From: CAYOHG01 sp964465125
Lineage (GTDB): Bacteria; Planctomycetota; Phycisphaerae; UBA1845; Fen-1342
Assembly (NCBI GenBank): GCA_964465125.1
Contig: CAYXIO010000003.1
Span: 1 to 64,000, forward strand
Direction: 5' to 3'
DNA: 64,000 nt
Part shown: one piece after another, positions 44,947 through 54,584 of the stretch
Position numbering within the stretch: position 1 is the first letter of the stretch
Layout of the letters: every line of letters begins with the position of its first letter
The notes under the pieces: model-generated
The model's database searches: none
The model's input: the letters and a program-made list of their open reading frames with translations, nothing else
Told to the model about the DNA's origin: nothing
Made by a program: the position numbers and the translations under genes

Positions 44947-46464
44947 ATGCGAACCACGATTGCAATCAGTCTCATGCTGCTGCTGGGCGGCGCGGCCGCC
45001 GCCTGGTGGCTCGTCGAAGGCCGGCCGATCCCGGCACAGTTCTCCGCGCTGCTGCGGTCCCAGCCCGAGCGAACCTGCGCGGCGCACGGGCTGCCCGCCG
45101 AGGAATGCCCGTTCTGCAAGCCCGAGCTGATTGAGAAGCTGGGCGAGTGCGGCGGGCATCAGGTGCCCGAGGCGCTGTGCTGGCTCTGCCATCCGGAGCT
45201 GGTGGCGGCGTTCAAGCAGCAGAAGGACTGGTGCGCGGAACACGACCGCCCGGAATCGCTCTGCGCGATCTGCAACCCCGCCGGGGCGCTCCGCGCCGCG
45301 ACGCCCGCGTCACCCGCGACCGCGACGGGCGCGGAGGATTTCGGGACGCCGCGCTCCCAGCGTCCGCCGGCGCCGGAGTGCACAAACGGCAAACAGCTCG
45401 TCACGCTGGCCTCGGAGGACATGGCGCGCCGGGCCGGGCTTCAGCTTGTCGACGTGCAGCGGACCCCGCTGGGCGAGACGCTGCGTTGCACCGCCGAGAC
45501 GCGCTACAACGAGAACGCGTACGCGCGGGTCAGCCCGCGCGTGGAAGGCGTGCTGCACGAGCTGCACGCCGATCTGGGCCAGCTCGTCGCGGACGGCGCG
45601 CACCTGGCGACCATCGACTCGCCGGGGCTGGCGATCGCCAAGTCGGAGTATCTTCAGTCGCTGTCCGAAATGAGCCTCGCCGAGCGGACGTTCGAGCGGG
45701 AACGCGGGCTGCTCGATCGCGGGGTCTCCTCCGAGCGCGAGGCGTTCGAGGCCGAAACCCGCCTGGCCGAGAGTCGCATCACAACGCAGCGGCTCTCCCA
45801 GCGACTGCTGGCACTGGGACTGGCCGAGGCCGAGATTGCCAGCCTGGCCCAGCGCGCCGACACCAGCGCGCTGCTGCGGTTGACCGCGCCCTCCGGCGGA
45901 ATCATCGTCGAGCGAACCAAGGTGCTCGGCGAGAGCGTGGATCCATCGAGCCCGCTCTTCAGCGTCGCGGACACCGCCACGCTCTGGGTGATGCTCGACC
46001 TGACCGAACGCCAGGCGGACCGGGCCAGCCCCGGCATGCCGGTGCGGTTCGTGCCGGCGGCCCTGCCCGATCGCGCGTACCAAGGCACACTCAGTTGGAT
46101 CAGCGCGCAGCTCGATCCGCGCACGCGCACGATCAAGGCGCGCGCCATCATCGACAACCCCGGCGGCACGCTGCGCGCGAACGTCTTCGGACAAGCGGAG
46201 ATCGCGGTGGAAGCCCCGAAGGACCGCCTGACCGTGCCCAAGGAGGCGGTGCAGTGGGACGGTTGCTGCAACATCGTCTTCGTCGCGATCAGCCCGACGG
46301 TTTTCCGCCCGCAGAAAGTCCTGCTCGGACTTGAAACCGGCGAGCTGTTCGAAGTGCGCGAAGGGCTTCAGGCCGCAGACCGCGTCGTGACCCAGGGCAG
46401 CTTCCTGCTCAAGACCGAAATCCTCAAGGGCGAAATCGGCGCCGGCTGCTGCCCGGCCGATTGA
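44947..46464 (+). CDS. RND efflux periplasmic adaptor (CusB/CzcB type) with three CxxHx6CxxC repeats
   Basis: 505 residues from ATG 44947 (GGGAG seven bases upstream). A signal anchor (IAISLMLLLGGAAAAWWLV) is followed by an unusual metal-binding region of three equal modules: C44-H47-C54-C57, C68-H71-C78-C81 and C96-H99-C106-C109, each CxxHxxPxxxCxxC. The membrane-fusion core follows: barrel-sandwich RVEGVLHELHADLGQLVADG, a helical hairpin (about 235-300), second barrel-sandwich half SGGIIVERTKVLGESVD, and beta-barrel PGMPVRFVPAALPDRAYQG. It links the inner-membrane pump to the outer channel. The Cys/His modules imply a soft metal such as Cu, Ag, Zn or Cd. Confidence 0.92.
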   Translation: MRTTIAISLMLLLGGAAAAWWLVEGRPIPAQFSALLRSQPERTCAAHGLPAEECPFCKPELIEKLGECGGHQVPEALCWLCHPELVAAFKQQKDWCAEHDRPESLCAICNPAGALRAATPASPATATGAEDFGTPRSQRPPAPECTNGKQLVTLASEDMARRAGLQLVDVQRTPLGETLRCTAETRYNENAYARVSPRVEGVLHELHADLGQLVADGAHLATIDSPGLAIAKSEYLQSLSEMSLAERTFERERGLLDRGVSSEREAFEAETRLAESRITTQRLSQRLLALGLAEAEIASLAQRADTSALLRLTAPSGGIIVERTKVLGESVDPSSPLFSVADTATLWVMLDLTERQADRASPGMPVRFVPAALPDRAYQGTLSWISAQLDPRTRTIKARAIIDNPGGTLRANVFGQAEIAVEAPKDRLTVPKEAVQWDGCCNIVFVAISPTVFRPQKVLLGLETGELFEVREGLQAADRVVTQGSFLLKTEILKGEIGAGCCPAD

Positions 46465-46531
46465 CCCGCGACTCGGTCATCCCGAGCGGCTCACAGCCCC
46501 ATCGGAGCCTCCGTTTAATCGGGAAGTGCTC

Positions 46532-49500
46532 ATGCTCAACGCCATCATTACCGCGTCGCTGCGCAACCGCTTTCTCGTTCTGCTCGTCTCCGCGGGCATC
46601 ACCGCGGCGGGACTGCATTCGCTCCTCATTCTGCCCATCGATGCGTTCCCCGACACCACCCCCGTCCTGGTGCAGGTCAACGCCGCGGCGCCGGCGCTGG
46701 GGCCCGAGCAGATTGAGCGCCAGCTCGTGATTCCGATCGAGCGCGTCATGGGCGGCATGCCCGCACTCAGCGAGCTGCGCTCCATCTCGAAGTTCGGATT
46801 CGGGCAGGTCAGCCTGGTCTTCGCCGATGGAACCGACATCTTCCGCGCCCGCCAGATGATCCAGGAACGCCTCCAGCAGGTGGAGCTGCCGGACGGGGCG
46901 CGCCCGCCGGAACTGGGGCCGATCTCCACCGGGCTCGGCGAGATTCTCCACTACATCGTCAGCAGCCCGGGCCGCGACCTGATGGAGCTCACGACGCTTA
47001 ACGAGCGCTACATCCGCCCGCGGCTGTTGACCGTGCCCGGCGTCGCGGAGGTGAACACGTGGGGCGGGTTGCAGCGCCAGCTCCAGGTCGAGGTGAATCC
47101 CGATCAGCTCCTGCGCTACCAGCTCACGTTTGACGACCTGACGGCGGCGCTGCGGCAGGACAACCAGATCGTCGGCGGCGGAGCGGTCAGCCAGGCCGGC
47201 GAGCTGCACATCGTGCAGGGCCTCAGCACGACCCCCAGCGCGGAGCGCGTCGGCGAAATCGTGGTGCGCGCGTTTGACGGTGTTCCGGTGCGCATCCGCG
47301 ACGTCGCCACGGTTCGCGAAGGGCACGAGCTTCGCCGCGGCGGCGTCACCGCCAACGGGGCCGGAGAGATCGTGCACGGCCTGGGATTCATGCTGATGGG
47401 CGAGAACAGCCACGCGGTCACCGGCGCGCTGGAGCAAAGGTTGAACGAGGTCCGCTCGACGCTGCCGCCCGACGTCGCGCTACAGGTCGTCTACGAGCGC
47501 AGCGAGCTGGTCGAGCACGTGCTCGCGACCGTGAAGCGTAACCTGCTCGAGGGCGCGCTGCTGGTCGTGGCGGTGCTTTTCATCTTCCTGGGCAACCTGC
47601 GCGCCGGCCTGCTGGTCGCGCTGGCCATCCCGCTGGCGATGCTCTTCGCGTTCAACGGCATGCTTCAGCTCGGGATCGCCGCCAGCCTGCTCAGCCTCGG
47701 TGCGATCGATTTCGGCCTGGTCGTCGACAGCTCGGTCATCATGGTGGAGAACGCCGTGCGCAAACTGGGCGACCCCGACGACCCCCGGCACGAGCACGAG
47801 ATCATCCGCGACGCCTGCGTCGAGGTGCGCCGGCCGACGATGTTCGGCGAGCTGATCATCCTCTCGGTCTACCTGCCGATCCTGCTGCTCGAAGGCGTCG
47901 AAGGGAAGCTGTTTCGCCCGCTGGCGCTGACGGTGGTACTGGCGCTGCTGGGCTCGCTGCTGTTCTCGCTGACGCTGGTTCCGGTGCTGTGCAGCTTCAT
48001 GCTGAAGCGCCGCAAGACCCGCCGCGGCGAGAACCTGCTCGTCCGCGCGGCCCAGTGGGTCTTTCGCCCGCTGGTTCGCCTGGCCACGCGCCGCCCGGGC
48101 GCGGTCATCGTGTCCGGCGCCGCGGTGCTCGCCGCGGCGCTGCCGCTGGCGGTGACGCTGGGGGCCAACTTCATTCCGCGGCTCAGCGAGATGGCGATCG
48201 TGATGAACACGGTCCGCCTATCGGGCGTCTCGCTGGAGGAATCCGTGCGGGTCGGCACGCAGCTTGAGCGGCTGATTCGCCAGCGCTTCCCCGACGAGGT
48301 CCGGGACGTGTGGAGCCGCACCGGAACGGCCGCGGTGGCAACCGACCCGATGGGGCTGGAGGTGACCGACACGTTCATCACCCTCACGCCGCGCGAGCAC
48401 TGGACGCGCGCCCAGACGCAGGACGAGCTGACCCAGCGCATCGAGGAGGCCACCGCCGGTTTTCCCGGCATGAACCGCGCGTTCACGCAGCCGATCGAGA
48501 TGCGCATGAACGAAATGACGGCGGGCATCCGCGCCGACCTGGGGATCCGCATCTTCGGGGAGGACCTCGAAACGCTGCGCGGCCTGGCGATGGAGGTGCG
48601 CGAGACGCTGGAGCGCATCCCCGGCGCCGCGGACCTGTCCGTGGAGCAGCTCACCGGGCTGCCGGTCCTTGAAGTTCAGGTCGCTCCGGAGGCGATCGCG
48701 CGCTTCGGCGTGCCTGCCCAGCACGTGCTCGAAGCGATCGGCGCGCTGGGCGGTGTGGAGGTCGGCCGGATTCGCGACGGCGAATGGTCGTACGGACTCG
48801 CCCTGCGGCTGGACCCGCGCTTCGCGCGGGACGCGAACGCGATCCGGGACGTTCGCGTGGCCACGGCGGCGGGCGAGCAAATCCCGCTCGAGCGGCTCAC
48901 CCGAATCGTGCAGACCACCGGGCCGGCCTCGATCCAGCGCGAGTGGGGCCGCCGCCGGATCGTCGTGCAGTGCAACGTGCGCGGCCGCGACCTGGCCGGG
49001 TTCGTCGCCGAGGCGCGCCGCCGCCTCGCCGCCGAGATCGCTCTGCCGGCGGGCTATTCGCTCAGCCTCGGCGGGCAGTTCGAGCACCTGCTGCGCGCGA
49101 GTCGGCGGCTGGCGGTGATCGTGCCCATCGCGATCGCGACGGTGCTGAGCCTGCTGTACCTGAGCACGCGCTCGCTGCGGGATACGCTGATCATCGCCAG
49201 CGGCGCGATTTTCGCCGGCATCGGCGGGGTCGTGGCGCTGTGGCTGCGGGAAATGCCGTTTACAATCTCCGCCGGCGTCGGATTCGTCGCGGTCTCAGGC
49301 GTTTCGGTTCTGAACGGTCTGGTGCTGGTCTCCACCATTCGCCAGCGCCTCGCGGAGGGCGCCTCGCTGACGGTGGCGATCGAGCAGACCCGCCTGATCC
49401 GACTGCGGCCGATCCTGATGACCGCGCTGGTCGCCGCCCTGGGGTTCGTGCCCATGGCGATCAGCACGGGCATCGGCGCCGAGGTCCAACGTCCGCTGGC

Positions 49501-51139
49501 CACCGTGGTAATCGGGGGCGTCATCGTGGATAACCTGCTGACCCTGGCCGTGCTCCCCGCGCTGGTCGCGATGTTCGGGCTACCCCGTCGAGCGTCGCAG
49601 CCTGCGACCGGCACCGCGCCCGCCGCGAGAACCGCACTGCTGCGGTCGCCGGGCATGCGGCTCTTCGCGGTTCTCGCGCTCCTGCTGGCGCCGATCGTCG
49701 GGTGCGCGCGGGTGGACGCGCGCGGCGACTATGAGCGGGCTGCGCGCGAGGTCGAGTTCGCCGTCGGCTCGGGGGCGCTCTTCCAGCCGACGGCCGAGCC
49801 GCCGGCCGCGATCGACGAGCTGCTGCGCGACGGGCTGACGGCGGAAAAGGCCGTGCGCCTGGCGCTGCGGAATAACCCGGCCGTCCAGGCCGCGTGTTAC
49901 GAGATTGGAATCGCCCGCGCGGAGGTGGTGCAGGCCGGTCTGCTGGAGAATCCGACCATCATGTTCGGGATGGGATTGCCCGACGGGGGCGGGCTGGTGA
50001 AGCTCGAGGCCGCGCTGTCGCAGAACCTCGCCGAGCTGTGGCAGATTCCGGCGCGCAGGCGTGCCGCGGAGCGCGACCTGGAACGGAAGATTCTCTCCCT
50101 GGCGCAGGTTTCGGCTCAGACCGCGCTGGATGCCAAGCTCGCCTACTACGCCGCCGCGCGAGCCGACCTGGTGTTCGAGATTCGTCGTGACAACCGGCAG
50201 ATCGCGGCGCAATTGCTGGAGCTCACGCTCGTGCGCCAGCAGGCCGGCGCGGGAAGCGAGGTGGAGGTCAACCTGGCCCGCGCTGCGCAGCTCGAGACCG
50301 AGGTCGCGCTGCTGAAGGCCCGCCGGGAGCGGGTCGAGGCGCGCGCGGAACTGGCCAGGCTGGCGGGTTTGGACGCCGGCCCGCAGGAGCTGGCGCTTTC
50401 CGAGCCGTTGCGCGCGCCCGAGTCGGGCCCTCCGTCGGCCGCCGCGTTGCTCGACGCGGCGCGTGGCGCTCGTCTCGATCTGCGCACCGCCGCCGAGGAG
50501 GTGGCCGCCGCCGAGGCGCGGCTGGAGCTCGAGCGGACGCGCTTTCTGAAGTCGCTCCAAGTGGGGGTCGGGATCGAGCGCGGGGCGCGGGGCCGCATCG
50601 ACGACCGGAATCTCGGACTGGAGGCGGCTCGCAAGTCGTTTGAAGCCGGGGAGCCGCGGCTGCCGGACGTTTTTCCGCGCCGGCCGGCCGCGCCGACCGA
50701 CTACATGATCGGTCCGTCGCTGGGGCTTGAGCTGCCGATCTTCGACCAGAACCAGGCCCAGATCGCGCGCGCCGCCATGCAGGCCGAGCAGGCACGGCGC
50801 ACGCTGCGCGCCGTGGAGCTTGCGATCGTGCAGGCGACGCACGCGAAGGTCGAGCAGGCCCAAGCGGCGTGGGAGACGACGCGCTTCTACGCCGCCGAGC
50901 TCTTGCCGCTGCGGAATCGCAACCTGGAGCTCTCGCGCGAGGCGTATCTCGCCGGCCGCATCCCGTTCCTGACCGTGCTGGAGACGGAGCGCGAGTTCCT
51001 GCGCGTGCGCCAGGAGCAGGCCGACGCGCTGCTCGACGCGGCGCGCGCCGACGTGGATCTGGAGCGGCTGGCCGGCAGGCCGCTCGCCGCACTCCGCGCG
51101 GCGACGGCGTCCGCACCGGCATCGCAGCCGCTGCAATAG
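46532..51139 (+). CDS. Heavy-metal RND pump (CusA/CzcA) fused to TolC/CzcC-type outer-membrane channel
   Basis: 1535 residues from ATG 46532 (GGGAA six bases upstream). Residues 1-1030 are a complete HME-RND permease: helix 1 NRFLVLLVSAGITAAGLHSL, the proton-relay motif DFGLVVDSSVIMVEN at 393-407, two large periplasmic loops with IEMRMNEMTAGIRAD, and twelve helices in all. Residues 1042-1535 form an outer-membrane efflux protein with its own lipoprotein-type signal (MRLFAVLALLLAPIVGC, Cys1058) and paired coiled-coil repeats (ALRNNPAVQAACYEIGIARA; AALLDAARGARLDLRTAAEE). No stop separates them. The internal ATG 49655 has no good ribosome-binding site, so one polypeptide is expected, possibly cut by signal peptidase II. 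It exports metal with the adaptor upstream. Confidence 0.92.
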   Translation: MLNAIITASLRNRFLVLLVSAGITAAGLHSLLILPIDAFPDTTPVLVQVNAAAPALGPEQIERQLVIPIERVMGGMPALSELRSISKFGFGQVSLVFADGTDIFRARQMIQERLQQVELPDGARPPELGPISTGLGEILHYIVSSPGRDLMELTTLNERYIRPRLLTVPGVAEVNTWGGLQRQLQVEVNPDQLLRYQLTFDDLTAALRQDNQIVGGGAVSQAGELHIVQGLSTTPSAERVGEIVVRAFDGVPVRIRDVATVREGHELRRGGVTANGAGEIVHGLGFMLMGENSHAVTGALEQRLNEVRSTLPPDVALQVVYERSELVEHVLATVKRNLLEGALLVVAVLFIFLGNLRAGLLVALAIPLAMLFAFNGMLQLGIAASLLSLGAIDFGLVVDSSVIMVENAVRKLGDPDDPRHEHEIIRDACVEVRRPTMFGELIILSVYLPILLLEGVEGKLFRPLALTVVLALLGSLLFSLTLVPVLCSFMLKRRKTRRGENLLVRAAQWVFRPLVRLATRRPGAVIVSGAAVLAAALPLAVTLGANFIPRLSEMAIVMNTVRLSGVSLEESVRVGTQLERLIRQRFPDEVRDVWSRTGTAAVATDPMGLEVTDTFITLTPREHWTRAQTQDELTQRIEEATAGFPGMNRAFTQPIEMRMNEMTAGIRADLGIRIFGEDLETLRGLAMEVRETLERIPGAADLSVEQLTGLPVLEVQVAPEAIARFGVPAQHVLEAIGALGGVEVGRIRDGEWSYGLALRLDPRFARDANAIRDVRVATAAGEQIPLERLTRIVQTTGPASIQREWGRRRIVVQCNVRGRDLAGFVAEARRRLAAEIALPAGYSLSLGGQFEHLLRASRRLAVIVPIAIATVLSLLYLSTRSLRDTLIIASGAIFAGIGGVVALWLREMPFTISAGVGFVAVSGVSVLNGLVLVSTIRQRLAEGASLTVAIEQTRLIRLRPILMTALVAALGFVPMAISTGIGAEVQRPLATVVIGGVIVDNLLTLAVLPALVAMFGLPRRASQPATGTAPAARTALLRSPGMRLFAVLALLLAPIVGCARVDARGDYERAAREVEFAVGSGALFQPTAEPPAAIDELLRDGLTAEKAVRLALRNNPAVQAACYEIGIARAEVVQAGLLENPTIMFGMGLPDGGGLVKLEAALSQNLAELWQIPARRRAAERDLERKILSLAQVSAQTALDAKLAYYAAARADLVFEIRRDNRQIAAQLLELTLVRQQAGAGSEVEVNLARAAQLETEVALLKARRERVEARAELARLAGLDAGPQELALSEPLRAPESGPPSAAALLDAARGARLDLRTAAEEVAAAEARLELERTRFLKSLQVGVGIERGARGRIDDRNLGLEAARKSFEAGEPRLPDVFPRRPAAPTDYMIGPSLGLELPIFDQNQAQIARAAMQAEQARRTLRAVELAIVQATHAKVEQAQAAWETTRFYAAELLPLRNRNLELSREAYLAGRIPFLTVLETEREFLRVRQEQADALLDAARADVDLERLAGRPLAALRAATASAPASQPLQ

Positions 51140-51223
51140 TCGCCGTCCGCCGCGGCAACCGCCGGGCCACGCGCGTGGCAAACGCGCGCAGTCACGTCGG
51201 CGTGCCGCGCTCGGGGCAACCGC

Positions 51224-51598
51224 CTACGACTCGCTGGGAAAGACGAACTCGATGCCCACCAGGTAACCCACGGGGGCGCGCGTGCAGTGTCGCACGACCG
51301 ACTCGCCGTAGCAGCTCAGCGTCGGCTGGTGAATGGCGATGGACAGGCGCGTGCCGGTCGGAATGGGCCGGCGTGTGCGCATGGCGAGGCCGCCCTGGCT
51401 TAGGTTGTGCATCGTCGCCAGCACGTGCCGCTCGCCGTAGCACTCGTCCGGCAGCCAGACCTCGACCGTGCCGGCGAACGGCCAGCGCTCGTGCCGGCGG
51501 CGCGCCGGCAGGTCCTTCGGATGCCCGGTGACCGAGCTGGATTCGAGCAGTTGGCGGACGGCTTCCGGCGTCAGCTTGACGATGTTTTCGGCATCCAT
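51224..51598 (-). CDS. PilZ-domain protein
   Basis: 124 residues; ATG 51596-51598 follows GGAG at eight bases. The c-di-GMP-binding pattern is present: an Arg-rich RRRHERWPF box and the NLSQGGLAMR (D/NxSxxG) motif. A short helical N-terminus (NIVKLTPEAVRQLLESSS) precedes the domain. It should bind c-di-GMP and relay it to a partner; motility or exopolysaccharide control is usual. It converges with the efflux gene; no GGDEF/EAL gene is nearby. Confidence 0.87.
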   Translation of the reverse strand: MDAENIVKLTPEAVRQLLESSSVTGHPKDLPARRRHERWPFAGTVEVWLPDECYGERHVLATMHNLSQGGLAMRTRRPIPTGTRLSIAIHQPTLSCYGESVVRHCTRAPVGYLVGIEFVFPSES

Positions 51599-52024
51599 GG
51601 GCAAGACTCCGCGCGGCCCGTCCACCGGCGCCGCCTTGGCACCGACAGCGATCCGTACTTCCTATCCATCGGCCGACGCGAACATCCGCATCAATCGGCG
51701 CTAGGCACCTTGATCTGAGTTGCAAACGATCCGCGGCGGGTCAAGCGCGAACCCGGCACGGGCTATCAGACGCCGGACCGGCTTGCGCGGTCGGCATTCG
51801 TTCTCGGCCGCGCGGCGGATGCCGGGAAAGATCGACAATTCGCCGCGCCCGAGCGCGGTTGCGCCCGACGCCGGCGTGCAGGCATTTGGATACTTCCCTC
51901 AGCCCACACAGAACTTTGACCCGCACGGCCTCAGGCCGGCTCCGTGCCGGCGAAAGCCCAACGCGCCCGGCTCGGACGCTCGTGCGAAACGCGTCGTCGC
52001 ATGCCCGCTCACGGGGAGGATGGC
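51599..52024. other. 426-bp divergent intergenic region
   Basis: It lies between the PilZ gene (minus) and the first metzincin lipoprotein gene (plus). The only structure noted is GCCGGC-TCCGT-GCCGGC at 51935-51951. No gene of usable quality and no recognised riboswitch. Promoters for both genes are expected here but none stands out. Confidence 0.5.
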
Positions 52025-53245
52025 ATGCGATTGGGAATCAAGGCGATCGGCACCGCAAGTTTGGCGGTGCTGCTGGCGGGTTGTACCCAGGAGTTTTCCC
52101 TGGACACCAAGCTCGCCGACCTGGCCACGGTGGTCGATAACAGCTCACCCGCGGTCGTCAGCGCGGACGGCAATTCCGGTTCATCATCCGCTTCGAGCGG
52201 CAGCAGCCTGCCCGCGTCGGACCGCTGGAGCGCGAATGGGCAGGTCACGGACGGCCACCGCTATGAGCTCTTCGAGTTCGGCGACGGGCTGATCGGCGAC
52301 GAGTGGACGCTCGACGTCAGCGGAACCTCCAGCGGCCCGTTCGTGCTGGTGCTCTTCGACGACCAGTTGAATCTGCTCTCGCGCGGATTCCTCTCCGCGC
52401 GAGGCCGCATGACGCACGTGCTGCGCGCCGACACGCCGCGCGTCATGTTGGGCGTCATGATTCCTTCGAGCGGCGGCGGCGGACCGTTCAGCATCGTGGC
52501 GACGCGCAGCGATGGGCACTCAGTTCCCGCGCCCAACGCACAGGTGGTCTGGCTCGATTTCTCGTCCGCCAGCGGCGTCGCCATTCACGGCCGCGATCCG
52601 GTCTCGTTCCCGGCGTTCGACGCGAGCATGCTGGGCGCTGATTACGCCGGCCTGACGGGTGAAATGCGCGAAGCCATCGTGCAAGCCATGCGCGAGGACT
52701 ACGCCAGCTACGCGGTGACGCTGATTCCGTCGTACGAGAGCCCTGAACCGGCCGAGCCGCACGCCACCCTGTACTTCGGCAGCGACGCCGCCGGCCTGCT
52801 CGGACTGGCCGACCGCGTGGACGCCTACAACCGCAATTCCGGCGAAGCCGCGATCATCTACGTCGACAATTTCGCGATCTACGAGACGATGCGGCTGTCG
52901 TCGGACGAGATGGCCGTTATGGTCGCCAACGTCGCCAGCCACGAGCTGGGACACCTGTTGGGTCTGTACCATACCCAGACCGTCACGGACGTCATGGACA
53001 CCACCGGCACGGCCTGGGACCTGGCCGCGGACCAGAACTTCGAGCGCGGGGAGCTGGAGGCGACGGTCTTCGCGGTCGGGGGTGAGAATTCGCCCGCGTT
53101 GCTCGCCTATGGCGTCGGGCTCAGCGGTGACAAGTCGGCGGACTCGGCCAAGTGGTCGCGCAGCCTTCAGTTCGACCGCGCCCGGGCCATTGCGCAGAGC
53201 GAGATCCCGCACACCTGCGGGACTTGCCTGCACCTCGATGAGTAG
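52025..53245 (+). CDS. Metzincin-like lipoprotein protease
   Basis: 406 residues from ATG 52025 (GGGGAGGA upstream). Lipobox AVLLAGC; Ser/Ala/Gly-rich linker; a beta-sandwich-like domain (about 60-160: RYELFEFGDGLIGDEWTLDV, a PPC-like stretch); then a zinc protease domain with HELGHLLGLYH at 306-316 and a Met-turn VMD (M324). These match the metzincin pattern HExxHxxGxxH. It would act as a membrane-anchored peptidase outside the cytoplasm. The downstream gene is a paralogue, suggesting tandem duplication. Substrate unknown. Confidence 0.87.
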   Translation: MRLGIKAIGTASLAVLLAGCTQEFSLDTKLADLATVVDNSSPAVVSADGNSGSSSASSGSSLPASDRWSANGQVTDGHRYELFEFGDGLIGDEWTLDVSGTSSGPFVLVLFDDQLNLLSRGFLSARGRMTHVLRADTPRVMLGVMIPSSGGGGPFSIVATRSDGHSVPAPNAQVVWLDFSSASGVAIHGRDPVSFPAFDASMLGADYAGLTGEMREAIVQAMREDYASYAVTLIPSYESPEPAEPHATLYFGSDAAGLLGLADRVDAYNRNSGEAAIIYVDNFAIYETMRLSSDEMAVMVANVASHELGHLLGLYHTQTVTDVMDTTGTAWDLAADQNFERGELEATVFAVGGENSPALLAYGVGLSGDKSADSAKWSRSLQFDRARAIAQSEIPHTCGTCLHLDE

Positions 53246-53388
53246 CGCGCGATTCGTCCCGCCGGCAGATCCAGGAGTCGGCGGCGCGCAGCTCACTCGG
53301 TCGCGGACCGCGCCATTCGTCGCGGCCCTGCTACAATCTGCGTCAATCAGCAAGAAACGGGCCGCGGTCCGACAAGGGAGCTTCGATC

Positions 53389-54522
53389 GTGCGCAAGATC
53401 GTCCGCATCGGCATGGGAAGACATCTGGGCAGGACAGCCGCGTGCCTTTCGCTGGCGACACTGCTGGCAGTCGGCGGCTGTCCGACTCCCGCCGGCAGCG
53501 ACGGCGGCTCCGGCACCGGCTCGACCAACATTGACGCCACCGCCAATAACACGTTCGGCGCGGCACCGGACTTCACTCCCGCGAACAACAAGCTCAGCCT
53601 GAGCGGGACGATCGACACGCCCGACGACTTCGACCTGTTCAAGGTTCCCAACCTCAATACGGGCGACCACGTCCTGATCGACGTGCAAGCGGTCGACAAC
53701 ACGGAGCTGGACCCGGTTGGCGCCCTGTTCGACGCCCAGGAGCGCGTGCACGCGTTCAACGACGACCGCGTACCGGACGCCTCCAACCTGAATCCGCTCA
53801 TCGACGTGACCATCCGCGGGCCGTCGGGCGACTATTTCGTCGGCGTCGCGCCCTTCCCCGACGGCGTCAGCCAGGGCGAATACACCGTCACGGTCACCAT
53901 CACGCGCGGCGACGGCACCTTCGAGACCAACGGGCAGGTGGTCTTCCTCGACTACCGCGGCGGGCAGAACATCGAGATTCCCAACGTCGGCGTGTTCGAC
54001 CTGAATCCGTTCGACGCCGCCGACCTCGGGCCGTTCACCGGGCAAACCGCCCAGATCGAGGACGGAATCGAGGCCGTCGTGAGGGACCGCTACGCCGACT
54101 ACGACCTCACCCTGCTCAACTCGGACGACGACGCCGAGCCCGCCGCGCCCCACAGCACGGTGTACTTCGGCGGCCGCAGCGTGGTCGCGTTCGCCATCTC
54201 CGAGCAGATCGACACGCACAACGCCGATCCGTCAGACGTCGCGATCGTCTTCACCGAGAGCTACAGCAGCGCGTTCAGCGGCGTGCCGACCACCGACGAG
54301 GTCATCGTGGCCGTCGGCAACACGGTGGCGCACGAAATCGGGCACCTGCTGGGCCTGGTTCACACCGCGGATTGCGACGAGCTGATGGACAGCACCTGCT
54401 CGAACGACGCCCTGCTGGTCAAACAGACCTTCGGCCTCGCGCCGCTTCAGGACGCCGTCTTTCCGGTCGGCATGCAGGATGCCGCCGAACTGCTGGGCTG
54501 GGTGCTCGGCTTGGCGCCGTAG
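53389..54522 (+). CDS. Metzincin-like lipoprotein protease, paralogue of the preceding gene
   Basis: 377 residues from GTG 53389 (GGGAG eight bases upstream). A lipobox LLAVGGC, then a pre-peptidase-like beta domain (NKLSLSGTIDTPDDFDLFKV to EYTVTVTITRGDG), then the protease part with HEIGHLLGLVH at 315-325 and a Met-turn LMD (M333). Overall layout and C-terminal ending match the previous gene (both have an FxVGxxxxxxLLxxGxGLx-like tail). TACAAT near 53331-53336 is a possible -10 element, so it may have its own promoter. It converges with the Fe-S oxidoreductase gene. Confidence 0.87.
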   Translation: MRKIVRIGMGRHLGRTAACLSLATLLAVGGCPTPAGSDGGSGTGSTNIDATANNTFGAAPDFTPANNKLSLSGTIDTPDDFDLFKVPNLNTGDHVLIDVQAVDNTELDPVGALFDAQERVHAFNDDRVPDASNLNPLIDVTIRGPSGDYFVGVAPFPDGVSQGEYTVTVTITRGDGTFETNGQVVFLDYRGGQNIEIPNVGVFDLNPFDAADLGPFTGQTAQIEDGIEAVVRDRYADYDLTLLNSDDDAEPAAPHSTVYFGGRSVVAFAISEQIDTHNADPSDVAIVFTESYSSAFSGVPTTDEVIVAVGNTVAHEIGHLLGLVHTADCDELMDSTCSNDALLVKQTFGLAPLQDAVFPVGMQDAAELLGWVLGLAP

Positions 54523-54584
54523 AGGGCTGTGGACTTCGCCGGCGCTCGTGGCGATCGTGGCGATCGCGTCGCGACCGGGCCGCG

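Noticed and set aside
49655..51139. Separate outer-membrane channel gene with its own start
   Set aside because: The frame is continuous with the pump and ATG 49655 has no usable ribosome-binding site. A fusion is preferred, although reinitiation cannot be excluded.
51901..52020. Possible c-di-GMP riboswitch upstream of the first metzincin gene
   Set aside because: A short hairpin and a CGAAAGCCC segment recall the GEMM core, but the conserved loop and paired elements are not in the correct order.
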